A program made the position numbers and the translations under genes. A stretch of 58,396 nucleotides of DNA from Nonomuraea zeae. GTDB lineage: Bacteria > Actinomycetota > Actinomycetes > Streptosporangiales > Streptosporangiaceae. The notes under the pieces were generated by a model. It was not told the origin of the DNA, did not search any database, and saw only the letters and a program-made list of their open reading frames with translations. The DNA lies in the NCBI RefSeq assembly GCF_005889725.1, contig NZ_VCKX01000040.1, forward strand, positions 1-58,396, read 5' to 3'. Below, one piece after another: positions 40,038 through 48,728 of the stretch; positions within the stretch are counted from its first letter, which is position 1, and each line of letters opens with the position of its first letter.

Positions 40038-41318
40038 TCAGCCCCGACCCTGCGCGGGTGCTCGTAGCGTCTGGCGTACGGTCTGGCGGATCTGACGCGT
40101 CTTCACCGCCGGCTTCGACTGCCTGATCCGCCACGCGCGGGCCAGGTCGTCGGGGATCCTGAACGCCGCCTCTCCGTCGGAGAAGCGGTCGATCATGGCG
40201 ACCACGATGTGCCGGCCGGCCCTGCGTACCAGCCAGCGAACCACACCGCGTACGGGTCCTGCCAGCCATGCGCGCTCGTGCGCCGCGCGGCCGGCCGCGA
40301 ACAGGGCGGTGCACCACCAGGCCGGCTTCGGCACGCCGAGCAGCTCCGGCACCCGGTCGGCTCCGTAGGCGGCGTCGCGGAAGATCCAGTGCACCAGGCT
40401 GCGGGGCAGCTTGCGCCACCCCAGGTGCATGAACTCCTCCATCTCCGACAGGAGCATGGCCATCAGCCGGCGGCCCTCCTCGCTGGGCTCGCACAGGCGG
40501 CCCAGGCGAGCGCTGACCGGCTCCACGTCGGCGAGCGTGAGCGGCCTGTCGCGGCACGCCTCCACGCCCATCAGGTGGCCGAACACGCTCCAGGTGTAGA
40601 GGTGGGCCGCGCGCTCCTCGTCGGTCAGCGTCACGCCCATGGTCTCCATGGCCTCCCACGTCACCACGGAGAAGTCGAACAGGGTGGCGAGCAGCAGCTC
40701 CTGGTTGACCGGCGGACCGAGTTTCGCGGTGTCCCAGCGGTCGGAGTAGCGCTCCTCGACCAGGGCCCGCACGAACGAGTGCAGGATCCGCAGCCCGATC
40801 GCCGTGGTGTGCCCCGGTCCGCCCGGCTGCAGGCTGTTGACGGCCTTGAGCCCCATCACGTCCACCAGCATCTGCCCGGTCTCCGCGACCCGGCGGGTGA
40901 GGCTGTGCGTGGCCAGGTTGGACACGCCGGCCAGCACCTTGGCGCTGGAGACCTCCACGTACGCCATCGGCAGGCACGCGAAGAACAGCGCGGCCGACTG
41001 GTAGAGCCCGTAGTCGGCGAAGATGGCCTGCCCCTTGGCCAGCAGCGCGCGGTCGTCGCCCCAGTCGGGCAGCTCCCTGGCGAAGTCGATGGCCTTGAAG
41101 ATGCCGGCCGCGGGCGGCTCGCCGGCCGGCGCCCTGGCCTCCCGCTTGGCCGTCGCCAGCTCCGCGACCACCGCCTTCAGCAGGTCGAGCGGCCCGCCCT
41201 CCTCGGGCCGCGTCTGCAGGTATTCGGTGACCACCGCGTCGATCTCGGGATCCGCCTGCTGCCTGAGCCGCCGGAACCTCTCCTCCGGCCAGCGCTCGGC
41301 GCTGTCGTGATCGTTCAT
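40038..41318 (-). CDS. DUF2236 / MpaB-Lcp-like haem oxygenase-family protein
   Basis: 426 aa from ATG 41316-41318; a 19-codon upstream extension is unlikely. The all-helical DUF2236 fold is suggested by the RxxxT pattern in TRRVAETGQML and a His about 37 residues later (RILHSFVRAL). In latex-clearing protein the equivalent Arg, Thr and His surround the haem b. YAVEV-like segments (FACLPMAYVEVSSAKVLAG) also match. No signal peptide is present, so it probably acts inside the cell. It lies between the Crp regulator (22 bases upstream) and the cyclase (13 bases downstream), a persistent-looking operon, hinting at oxygen, haem or lipid sensing linked to cAMP. Confidence 0.75.
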   Translation of the reverse strand: MNDHDSAERWPEERFRRLRQQADPEIDAVVTEYLQTRPEEGGPLDLLKAVVAELATAKREARAPAGEPPAAGIFKAIDFARELPDWGDDRALLAKGQAIFADYGLYQSAALFFACLPMAYVEVSSAKVLAGVSNLATHSLTRRVAETGQMLVDVMGLKAVNSLQPGGPGHTTAIGLRILHSFVRALVEERYSDRWDTAKLGPPVNQELLLATLFDFSVVTWEAMETMGVTLTDEERAAHLYTWSVFGHLMGVEACRDRPLTLADVEPVSARLGRLCEPSEEGRRLMAMLLSEMEEFMHLGWRKLPRSLVHWIFRDAAYGADRVPELLGVPKPAWWCTALFAAGRAAHERAWLAGPVRGVVRWLVRRAGRHIVVAMIDRFSDGEAAFRIPDDLARAWRIRQSKPAVKTRQIRQTVRQTLRAPAQGRG

Positions 41319-41340
41319 TTGCCCCGTACTCCAGATTCGG

Positions 41341-42051
41341 TCAGAGCCCGCCCCGCTTTCGCAGGGCGGCGACATCCAGCAGCGTGATGGTCCGGCCTTC
41401 GATGGCGATGAGGTGCCTCGACACCAGCGACTGCAGGGCCCGGTTCACCGCCGGTCGCGACGCGCCGATCAGCGCGGCGAGGTCCGACTGTGTCAGACCG
41501 GGCAGGTCCACGACGCCGTCGGCCTGGCCGTGCTTGTCGGCCAGCTGCAGCAGCAGCTTGGCCAGCCGCCCGCCCAGATCGAGAAAGGCCAGGTCCGCCG
41601 CCTGGTCGGTGAGCCTGCGCACCATGTGGCCGAGCATGCGCAGGAACTCGTCGGCCAGCCCGGGATGCTCGCGCATCAGCTCCAGCAGCCGCGCCCTGGG
41701 CAGGGCGAACACCCAGGCGGGCCGCACGGTGACGATCGAGGCCGAGCGCGGCGAGCCGTCCAGCAGCGCCATCTCGCCGAAGGTGTCCCCTCGGCCCAGC
41801 ATGTTGAGCACGATCTCGTCGCCGTGCTCGGTGGTGAACACCACCTTCACCAGGCCGTCCAGCAGCACGTAGAGGGACTCTCCCGGATCCCCCTGATGGA
41901 AGATGATCTGCCCTGACCGGTATCTCCTCGCAAGCCCGGCGCGGGCCGTGCTCGCGATGCCGCTCTCCCCCAGCACGCGGAACAACGGGATCTCCGCCAG
42001 CACCGTCGCGACCGGCTGGATGTCCTGCGGAATCCCGCTGCGCCCGCTCAT
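41341..42051 (-). CDS. Crp/Fnr-family cyclic-nucleotide-binding regulator
   Basis: 236 aa. The cyclic-nucleotide-binding beta-roll spans about 20-135. The phosphate-binding cassette FGEMALLDGSPRSAS (91-105) has the Glu and Arg that contact cAMP ribose and phosphate, so ligand binding is likely intact. The C-terminal winged helix (LTQSDLAALIGASRPAVNRALQSL) binds DNA. It has no Fnr-type Cys cluster. A Crp-like half-perfect site, TGTGA-N6-ACACA, lies at 42110-42125 in the divergent region shared with the ECF sigma factor. It is the first gene of the cyclase operon. Confidence 0.92.
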   Translation of the reverse strand: MSGRSGIPQDIQPVATVLAEIPLFRVLGESGIASTARAGLARRYRSGQIIFHQGDPGESLYVLLDGLVKVVFTTEHGDEIVLNMLGRGDTFGEMALLDGSPRSASIVTVRPAWVFALPRARLLELMREHPGLADEFLRMLGHMVRRLTDQAADLAFLDLGGRLAKLLLQLADKHGQADGVVDLPGLTQSDLAALIGASRPAVNRALQSLVSRHLIAIEGRTITLLDVAALRKRGGL

Positions 42052-42067
42052 GCAAGAACTTTAGGCC

Positions 42068-42125
42068 GCATTCCGCGCCAGGGCAGTAAGTGGTAACCGA
42101 TCTGCGGAATGTGACGAGGAACACA
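42068..42125. promoter_or_regulatory. Candidate Crp site and dyad between crp and sigma genes
   Basis: TGTGACGAGGAACACA (42110-42125) matches the Crp consensus TGTGA-N6-TCACA in 9 of 10 key positions. GCATTCCGC (42068-42076) and GCGGAATGT (42104-42112) form an 8-of-9 inverted repeat next to it. Both lie in the 179-bp divergent region, about 60 bases upstream of the crp start, so autoregulation and control of the sigma gene are plausible. Confidence 0.5.
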
Positions 42126-42230
42126 TCCGCACTGTCACGTCCGAAACAGTCCCGGAGGATCACTCGGCGCACCGTTGGTGTGCCGGCCGGTAATGGCCCC
42201 CCGAGACACCGGACCGGCAGGGAGAACGAC

Positions 42231-42803
42231 ATGACGTTGGAGACCATCGAACGCCTCGACACGGCCGCTCTGGTGTCCGCCGCGCAGGACGGCGATTCCG
42301 AGGCGTGGGAGCGGCTGATCGAGGAGTTCAGCCCGATGCTGAAGGCCCGCATCCGCCGCTTCAGGCTCAGCCACGAGGACGCCCAGGACGTGCTGCAGAC
42401 CACCTGGCTGCTGGCCTGGCAGAACCTCAAGAGCGTCGAGGACGGCCAGCGCATGGCCGGCTGGCTGGCCACCATCGCCTTCCGCGAGTGCCTGAAGCTG
42501 ACCAGGCGGACCAGAGAGATCTGCACGCCTGACCTCGATTCGCTGGGCAGCACGGATGACGTGGACAGGGAGCTGGCCAGGATCTGGCTGGCCGGCACGC
42601 TGGAGGAGCTCGTCGAAGAGCTGCCGGCAGCGCAGCGAGTCCTGTTCAGAGCGCTCACGGAGACCTCCGAGCCCCACTACGTCGATGTGGCACGCAGGCT
42701 GGGCAGGCCGGTAGGAAGCATCGGGCCCACCCGAGCCCGTTGTTTCGCGAAGCTACGCGGGCTTCTCCAGGCCCGCGAGATCACCAGGGACTTCCTGGAC
42801 TGA
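42231..42803 (+). CDS. ECF RNA polymerase sigma factor
   Basis: 190 aa from ATG 42231 with AGGGAG 6 bases upstream; the 47-codon extension upstream overlaps the regulatory region. Region 2 is visible: DSEAWERLIEEFSPMLKARIRRFRLSHEDAQDVLQTTWLLAWQNL with the -10 binding helix. Region 4 follows (LVEELPAAQRVLFRALTE, HYVDVARRLGRPVGSIGPTRARCFAKL). It lacks a neighbouring anti-sigma gene. It diverges from the crp operon and converges with the 426-aa orphan gene, 4 bases away. Confidence 0.9.
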   Translation: MTLETIERLDTAALVSAAQDGDSEAWERLIEEFSPMLKARIRRFRLSHEDAQDVLQTTWLLAWQNLKSVEDGQRMAGWLATIAFRECLKLTRRTREICTPDLDSLGSTDDVDRELARIWLAGTLEELVEELPAAQRVLFRALTETSEPHYVDVARRLGRPVGSIGPTRARCFAKLRGLLQAREITRDFLD

Positions 42804-42807
42804 TCGG

Positions 42808-44088
42808 CTATTTGGCGGACTGGTCAAGCGGGATCGCCTCCAGGAACGGCTCGAAGTCGAAGTGCGCCATCTCGTTGGCGTCAGGGTCGCTCTCGGCCGG
42901 GTATCGGTAGAGCCTGCGGTGGGGCTGGCGCAGCCCGGGGTTGCCGGCGAACATCTCGCTGACGGCCTCGGGGACCAGCCCCCGCGCCATTTCCCTGGCC
43001 AGGCCGTCGGCGACGTCCTGGTCGAACGGCACGTCATAGAGCGCGCCCACGTGCTGGTAGACGCGGAAGTAGCTGACGATGAAGCGCATGCGGTCGGGAT
43101 AGGACACCCAGTTGGTCACCCCGGCCGTGGACGCCTCCTGGTCCTCGGTGATGAACTCCTCGGCCAGCTTGCGCACCTTCTCGTTCTGGATCGGCGCCCA
43201 CACCGTGGCCATGTCCACACCCGCCGGCGCGGTCAGCGGCTGCCCGACCTTGATGTCGCTGAGCGGCGTGCGCACGGCGAACATGCGGCGCGTGTAGAGT
43301 GCGGCCCACTTCTCCTCCAGCGTGCGCGTCAGCCACGGCTGCTGCTCGTGCGGCGCGCTGAACAGGCGGAAGCGGGGGAAGCGCCGCCGGGTCACGACGG
43401 AGCGCAGCGAGCGCCACGACACCCGGGTCAGCCACCTGACCGGCCGGTAGAGCACCAGCTCCAGCGCCTTCTGCGCGCGCGCCTGCTCGTAGGCCGACAG
43501 CGCGACGTTGGCCCCGAACATCAGCTCGGCCCGGACCGCCGGATCGGTGGCCTGCGCGGCCTCGATCAGCAACTCGGCGGCGGACTTCAGATAGCGCGCG
43601 TCGGCCGGCGACAGCAGGTCGGTCAGGAACTCGGGCGGCGTCGGCGTCAGCTCGGACTCCGGGCTCACCCGGAGAAAGCGGTCGGGCGTGTCGTTCCACA
43701 GGTTGACGGCCAGGCTGGCGGTCTCCAGGAAGATGGCCCGGTTGGCCAGCGCCAGCCCCAGCTCGTAGCTGGGCCCGAGCAGGGTGAGCAGCGTCGCCCT
43801 GAACAGCCGGGTGAAGCGGGCCGGCACCCGCAGCTTGCGGCCGAAGTCGGTGATGAACGGCGAGTCCGGCCCGAGGTCGAGGCTCTCTCCGACCGCCTTG
43901 GAGGTCCAGGTGGCGTAGCAGTACCAGTTGTTCGCGTCCCTGCCCAGGTGCTGGGCGAGGTCCCCGGCGACGCGGTGGTAGCTGTAGGCGATGACCATGG
44001 CTTCGAGTGCCGGGCTCCGGTCCTTGTAGGCCGCGATGCGCAGCACGTCGTCCGCGGTCATCCCCGCGGTGATCGGCGTGTCGGACAT
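42808..44088 (-). CDS. Hypothetical protein, actinomycete-type, unknown function
   Basis: 426 aa from ATG 44086-44088 with GGGAG 5 bases upstream; the 93-codon extension is antisense-like and rejected. Mostly helical and apparently soluble. Visible conserved-looking blocks are NNWYCYATWTSKAVGESL near 55, a central helical region, WLTRTLEEKWAALYTRRMFAVR, and YFRVYQHVGALYDVPFDQ. No cofactor motif is obvious. Its last base lies 4 bases from the end of the convergent sigma gene. I cannot assign a function. Confidence 0.65.
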   Translation of the reverse strand: MSDTPITAGMTADDVLRIAAYKDRSPALEAMVIAYSYHRVAGDLAQHLGRDANNWYCYATWTSKAVGESLDLGPDSPFITDFGRKLRVPARFTRLFRATLLTLLGPSYELGLALANRAIFLETASLAVNLWNDTPDRFLRVSPESELTPTPPEFLTDLLSPADARYLKSAAELLIEAAQATDPAVRAELMFGANVALSAYEQARAQKALELVLYRPVRWLTRVSWRSLRSVVTRRRFPRFRLFSAPHEQQPWLTRTLEEKWAALYTRRMFAVRTPLSDIKVGQPLTAPAGVDMATVWAPIQNEKVRKLAEEFITEDQEASTAGVTNWVSYPDRMRFIVSYFRVYQHVGALYDVPFDQDVADGLAREMARGLVPEAVSEMFAGNPGLRQPHRRLYRYPAESDPDANEMAHFDFEPFLEAIPLDQSAK

Positions 44089-44418
44089 GAGGTCTCCCGT
44101 TCGCTGTTCCTGCGCCCTCACGGGAGACAGAGCGATCCCGGCGGCTTCAGATACAGGCGGCGTCAGATAGCGGGCGCCGGATGACGGCGCCGGTCGTGGA
44201 GTCTGTGGTGGAGCTGTGGTGACTTCGGATGGTCGCGTCGGATACGGTCCGGCGGCCGGCCGTTCCCCGTGGCCGCCAGCCAGGAGCGTAGGTTGCGCGA
44301 CTTGCGGCGGGCTTGCAGGACGCCGAGCGGCGGGTCCGGCGGGTCCGGCGGGCCGTGAGGGCTCCATCCGCCGCCGCCCCGGGCGGCCGCCCCGGGCGGC
44401 CGCCCGGGGCGGCGCCTG
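44089..44418. terminator. Gene-free stretch with a 14-bp GC-rich hairpin
   Basis: 330 bases without a credible gene. It contains GCCGCCCCGGGCGG (44373-44386) and CCGCCCGGGGCGGC (44400-44413), an exact 14-bp inverted repeat just downstream of the stop of the 139-aa gene, so it likely terminates that transcript. Tandem GGCGGGTCC words lie near 44328-44352. The part next to 44088 should hold the promoter of the 426-aa gene. Confidence 0.55.
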
Positions 44419-44838
44419 TCATTCCTTCACCATAATCTTGCTGATCACCACGAATCCGCCGAGCGCCCCCGCGGTGCCCGCGGCCGTCGTGGTGGTGAGA
44501 TTGACGACCAGGTCATAAGTTCCGGGAGTGAGCTGGCCCCGCATCGGAATGGAGGCGGTATATCTGCCGGAGCCAGGTGTGAAGGTCAACTCCACGGGTG
44601 GGGAGGGATGTCTCGTCTCACCACCTCCGAGCAGGTCGGCGATGATCTCCAATTGCCAGCGTCCCGCCAGCCAGTCGACCAGCTCGCCCGTTACCTCCCA
44701 GCTCACGTCTATGGTCCAACCCTCGCTCCGCCGTACGACGTTCGTGGGTGCAGCGCCCGGATCGACAACCTGGCCGTGCAGAATACCGGCCAGCTGCTCC
44801 GCCGGTACTTTCATCACTTGAAATTCTCCGGTCGCCAT
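44419..44838 (-). CDS. Small beta-rich hypothetical protein
   Basis: 139 aa from ATG 44836-44838 with GGAAGGAGA upstream, a very good ribosome site. No signal peptide. The sequence is mostly short beta strands: WTIDVSWEVTGELVDWLAG, WQLEIIADLLGGGE, VELTFTPGSGRYTASIPM, GTYDLVVNLTTTTAAG. This suggests an immunoglobulin-like or C2-like sandwich. No known family is recognised. It is flanked by a GC hairpin and the glycosidase gene, which is on the same strand but ends 102 bases upstream. Confidence 0.6.
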   Translation of the reverse strand: MATGEFQVMKVPAEQLAGILHGQVVDPGAAPTNVVRRSEGWTIDVSWEVTGELVDWLAGRWQLEIIADLLGGGETRHPSPPVELTFTPGSGRYTASIPMRGQLTPGTYDLVVNLTTTTAAGTAGALGGFVVISKIMVKE

Positions 44839-44940
44839 TTCGATCTCCTTCCCGTGGGAACAGGTCCCCGTGTGAAGGAGCAGAGTGGTGACAGCACCGG
44901 GTAAATACGCGTGCTCCGGCCGATGAATACCCGACTTTCG

Positions 44941-46908
44941 TCAGGCCCGCTCTCCCGCGAGCATCACCAGGTCGGCGGGGCCGGCCGTCACGACGGAATC
45001 GCCGTTCAGCGTCACGCGGGCGGCGACCGCCGAGGACAGGAATCCGTTGAGTCCCTTCACCACGAGGTCGTCGAGCCGGCCGCCGGCCAGCCGCAGCACC
45101 GCCGCGCCGCCGTCCGCGGCGATGACCTCGGCGTTCCCGTACGGGGTCCGCACGCCGATCGGGCCCCGGTTCCCGGTCTGGACGAGCACCGTCACGTAGT
45201 GGACGTCCCGGTCCGGGTGGCTGCGCAGGAACGCGTCGGCGGCGCCGTACAGGATCGGGTGCTCGCCGTCCGGCTCTTCGGCGGACGGGGTGAGCAGGGC
45301 GCAGGGGGCCAGGCGCTCGTCCAGCTCGGGGACGGGGCCGTCCACCAGCACCTGGCCGCCGGCGGCGGTGCAGGCGGCGAGCAGCCGCTGCACGCTCGCG
45401 TGCATGAAGGGCCCGCCCGGCACGGTGACCGTCCGGTAGGCGGCCAGCTCCTCCGGCGTCGCGCTCTCCAGGTCGACGACGGCGTAGTCCAGGCCCTTCG
45501 CGCGCATCCGCTCGTGGAAGGCCAGCAGCGCCCGGCCGCACTGCGGGCCGTCTGGGCCGGACAGCGCGGCGATCCCGGCATAGGGGAGATATAGCCCGAA
45601 CGCGTCCCTGGCGGCGGGCACGCACTCCAGGAACTCCGTGCCGTGCAGCGCGAAGAAGTCCGCCAGCGCCCGTACCACGGGGGCCTTGACGGTGGCCGTC
45701 CCGTCCGCGTCGATCGGGGCGCAGTCCGGGTACGGGCCCGCGTGCGCCGCGTCGAGCTCCGGCGCCCAGCCCGAGGTCGCGACCCCGGTGTAGACGTTGA
45801 ACCCGGTCGCCCCCGCCGCCAGCGCCAGCAGCGACTGGTGGAAGCTGGTGGCCCCGTCGATGTAGGCCGGGTTGTAGAGCTGGGAGAAGCCCCAGTTCTC
45901 CTCCAGGTTCGGCCCGGGGGCGCGCTTGGCCGCGATCACGTAGCGGGCCTGCGCGTCCCGCTCGGCCGACACGACGCCCATCCAGTTGGTGAACCCGTAC
46001 GAGATGCCGCCCCACAGCTCCGGCCTGACCCTGGCCAGCCAGTCGTCCAGCTCGGGCACGGTCGGCGGGTTGAGGTTGACGACGACCGGCAGGTCCGAGC
46101 CGACGGCCTGGGTCCACACGCGGTACACCTCGGCCAGGTACTCGGCGTGGAAGCGGCCCCAGTCCGCCTGCGCGAGCAGGCCCGAGGCCGCCGTGGGCGG
46201 GTGGATCTCCGCCCAGTCGCGGACGGCCGTCCCGTGCGCCTCGTTGTACGCCTCCGGCGTCGCGTACCAGGAGCGCAGCAGGTCACGGAAGAACGCCACC
46301 CCGGACGGGCTGTAGTCGTAGGCGGTCAGCGGCAGGGCGCCGCTGGTGTAGAGGCCCTCGTTCGCGATCTGCAACGCGATCACGGGACCGGCCCCCGCCA
46401 GCACCTCCTTGCCCACCGCCGACAGCCACTGGGCCGCCTTGGCCAGGAACGCGGGGCCGAGCGGCGCGGGCAGCGGCCGTCCGGCGGCGGCGGACCCGTC
46501 CGCCCACCGCGAAGGGGCGCCGGCGGCGTCGAGCAGCGGCTCGATCGAGGGGTCGGCGTCCGGGCAGACCCAGTCGGGCAGCCCGCCGTAGGTCACCTCG
46601 GCGTGGATGAACGGGCCGGGCTTGGCGATCACGCGCAGTCCCAGCTCCTCGCACAGCTCCAGGAAGCCGACCACATTCGTGGACGGCCGGGTGGCGCCGG
46701 TGAAGTCGGGCGCCGCGCCCGGGTCGGGCTGGTGGTGCCGCCAGGGCAGGTAGCAGGTGACCACCTCGATCCCGAGCTCGTCCCGCACGCCGCGCAGGCG
46801 GTCGGCCCACACGGCCGGATCGTCGCGGTAGTAGGGATAGTCGGCGGTGACGAGCACCCGCGGCACGCCGTCGACGACGGCGACCCCGTCGCGGACCTCG
46901 ATGATCAC
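44941..46908 (-). CDS. GH35-like beta-galactosidase-type glycoside hydrolase
   Basis: 655 aa from GTG 46906-46908 with GGAGG 6 bases upstream. The upstream ORF extension is antisense to permease coding and is rejected. The N-terminal (beta/alpha)8 barrel shows VVTCYLPWRHHQP, VIAKPGPFIHAEVTYGGLPDW (GH35 pattern), the acid/base Glu184 in IALQIANEG, and a candidate nucleophile in NLEENWGFSQL (Glu336 or 337). No signal peptide, so it would cleave imported oligosaccharides in the cytoplasm. It is the last gene of the ABC-transporter operon, 11 bases after the second permease. Confidence 0.85.
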   Translation of the reverse strand: MIIEVRDGVAVVDGVPRVLVTADYPYYRDDPAVWADRLRGVRDELGIEVVTCYLPWRHHQPDPGAAPDFTGATRPSTNVVGFLELCEELGLRVIAKPGPFIHAEVTYGGLPDWVCPDADPSIEPLLDAAGAPSRWADGSAAAGRPLPAPLGPAFLAKAAQWLSAVGKEVLAGAGPVIALQIANEGLYTSGALPLTAYDYSPSGVAFFRDLLRSWYATPEAYNEAHGTAVRDWAEIHPPTAASGLLAQADWGRFHAEYLAEVYRVWTQAVGSDLPVVVNLNPPTVPELDDWLARVRPELWGGISYGFTNWMGVVSAERDAQARYVIAAKRAPGPNLEENWGFSQLYNPAYIDGATSFHQSLLALAAGATGFNVYTGVATSGWAPELDAAHAGPYPDCAPIDADGTATVKAPVVRALADFFALHGTEFLECVPAARDAFGLYLPYAGIAALSGPDGPQCGRALLAFHERMRAKGLDYAVVDLESATPEELAAYRTVTVPGGPFMHASVQRLLAACTAAGGQVLVDGPVPELDERLAPCALLTPSAEEPDGEHPILYGAADAFLRSHPDRDVHYVTVLVQTGNRGPIGVRTPYGNAEVIAADGGAAVLRLAGGRLDDLVVKGLNGFLSSAVAARVTLNGDSVVTAGPADLVMLAGERA

Positions 46909-46919
46909 GCTTTTCCTCC

Positions 46920-47762
46920 TCAAGCCTTGAGCCCGGTGAATGCGATGCCCTGCAGGATGCGGCGCTGGAAGATCAGCAGCACGACGATCACCGGCAGGAC
47001 GGCGAGCGTGGCGCCCGCCATGATGTAGTACGCGCGCCCGCCGTCGGGGCTGGCCACGAGCTGCTGCAACGCCAGCGGCAGCGTGTACAGCTCGGGGTCG
47101 TTGGTCACGACCAGCGGCCACACGAGGTCGTTCCAGTGGAAGAGGAAGCTGGTGATCGTCACGACCGCCAGCACCGGTTTCGACAGCGGCAGCACGATCC
47201 GCCAGAAGATCTGCATCCGGCCCGCGCCGTCGATCAGCGCGGCCTCCTCCAGCTCGGCCGGGATCGACAGGAAGAACTGCCGCAGCAGGAAGATGTCGAG
47301 CACCGAGGCCACGTTCGGGATGATGAGCCCCCACCCGGTGTCGAACATGCCGAGCGCCTGCGTCACGTGGATGCGCGGCACCAGCAGGGTGATCGTGGGC
47401 ACCATCATCCCGGCGAGCATGATCACGAACAGCTTGTCGCGCCCGGGGAACGGGATCCGCGCGAACGCGTACGCGGCCAGCGCGTCGATCAGCAGCTTGG
47501 CCGGCACCAGGACCGCGCACACCCAGAGGCTGTTGACGAACGCGCTGCCGAGCCCGCCGTAACCGAGCACGTAGTCGTAGTTGTCCAGCGTCGCGGCCCA
47601 CTCGCCGGTCTTCTTGTCCAGCGGCAGCAGGCTGGGCACCTTGGTGTAGATGTCCTGCCCGTGCTTGACCGAGGTCGCCAGCATCCACAGGAACGGCACC
47701 ACCGACACGGCCGCCAGCAGCACGAGGGCCACGTAGACGGAGACCTTGCGGCTTGTCGTCAT
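46920..47762 (-). CDS. Carbohydrate ABC transporter permease (MalG-like)
   Basis: 280 aa from ATG 47760-47762, overlapping the stop of the other permease by 4 bases (ATGA). About six TM helices. The cytoplasmic EAA loop reads EEAALIDGAGRMQIFWRIVLPLSKP, which docks the ATPase. It forms the importer pore with the 322-aa permease. No ATPase gene is nearby, so a shared MsiK-like ATPase elsewhere is likely, as is usual in actinomycetes. Confidence 0.93.
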   Translation of the reverse strand: MTTSRKVSVYVALVLLAAVSVVPFLWMLATSVKHGQDIYTKVPSLLPLDKKTGEWAATLDNYDYVLGYGGLGSAFVNSLWVCAVLVPAKLLIDALAAYAFARIPFPGRDKLFVIMLAGMMVPTITLLVPRIHVTQALGMFDTGWGLIIPNVASVLDIFLLRQFFLSIPAELEEAALIDGAGRMQIFWRIVLPLSKPVLAVVTITSFLFHWNDLVWPLVVTNDPELYTLPLALQQLVASPDGGRAYYIMAGATLAVLPVIVVLLIFQRRILQGIAFTGLKA

Positions 47763-48727
47763 GACGCCTCCTGCTTGACGAACCTGAACTGCAGCGCCGT
47801 GACGATCATGATGAAGACCAGCAGGATGAACGACATCGCACAGGCCGCTCCCATGGCGTCGTAGCGGAAGGCGAACAGGTAGAGGTGCAGCACGTAGGTC
47901 AGCCCCGACTGCTCGGGGCCGCCGGTGACGCTGCGCCCGTTGCCGGAGAAGATCACGTACACCAGGCCGAACACCTGCAGGGCCGCGATCACGCCCGTCA
48001 CCAGCAGGTAGAACGTGGTGGGCCGGAGCATGGGGAAGGTCACCCGCCAGAACCGCTGCCAGGGATTCGCCCCGTCGATGATCGCTGCCTCCTGGATGGC
48101 CCCGGGGATGCCCTTCAACCCGGCCAGATAGATGATCATCGAGATGCCGCACTGCCAGGTCGCGATGAACGCCAGCGCGGGGATGACCAGCTCGGGGGTG
48201 TTGAGCCAGTTCTGCCCCGGGATGCCGACCAGGCCGAGCACCGAGTTGATCAGGCCGTACTGCGGGTCGTAGAGCCAGCGCCAGATGGCGCCGACCGCCG
48301 CCTCCGCCGTGACGACCGGCAGGAACAGCAGCAGCCTGAACAGGTTCGCGCCACGCCTAATCGCGTTGAGCAGCAGCGCCTGCACCATCGCGGCCACCAT
48401 GGTCATCGGCACGGCGATCAGCGTGTACTGCAGCGTGACCCGTACCGACTTCCAGAAGTGCGGATATTTCACGTCATCGAACATCAGGTCGGCGTAGTTG
48501 GACAGGCCCACCCAGTTGGCGTCGGTGCGCAGGTTCCAGTCCGTGAAGCTGTAGTAGAGAGCCGAAAGAGCCGGATACAGCAGGAAGATCACGAAATAGG
48601 CGAGCGCCGGGGTGATGAGCAGCCAGGCGGTGAGCCGGTCGCGGCGGCGGGCGGCCGGGCGGCGCCGGGCCCGCCTCCCTGGGCCCGGCGCCAGTCCCGG
48701 CTTGTCCGCCAGCACGGGTGCGGTCAC
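47759..48727 (-). CDS. Carbohydrate ABC transporter permease (MalF-like)
   Basis: 322 aa. After a basic, Pro-rich cytoplasmic start come six TM helices. The EAA loop is QEAAIIDGANPWQRFWRVTFPMLRP. It partners the MalG-like permease, with which it overlaps by 4 bases, and starts 1 base after the stop of the binding protein gene. It belongs to the CUT1 oligosaccharide family. Confidence 0.93.
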   Translation of the reverse strand: MTAPVLADKPGLAPGPGRRARRRPAARRRDRLTAWLLITPALAYFVIFLLYPALSALYYSFTDWNLRTDANWVGLSNYADLMFDDVKYPHFWKSVRVTLQYTLIAVPMTMVAAMVQALLLNAIRRGANLFRLLLFLPVVTAEAAVGAIWRWLYDPQYGLINSVLGLVGIPGQNWLNTPELVIPALAFIATWQCGISMIIYLAGLKGIPGAIQEAAIIDGANPWQRFWRVTFPMLRPTTFYLLVTGVIAALQVFGLVYVIFSGNGRSVTGGPEQSGLTYVLHLYLFAFRYDAMGAACAMSFILLVFIMIVTALQFRFVKQEAS

Positions 48728-48728
48728 G

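Noticed and set aside
36824..40126. 1100-codon plus-strand open frame opposite the cyclase gene
   Set aside because: Antisense shadow of a real gene with clear cyclase and ATPase motifs. The composition is Gln/Arg/Val-rich and without any family.
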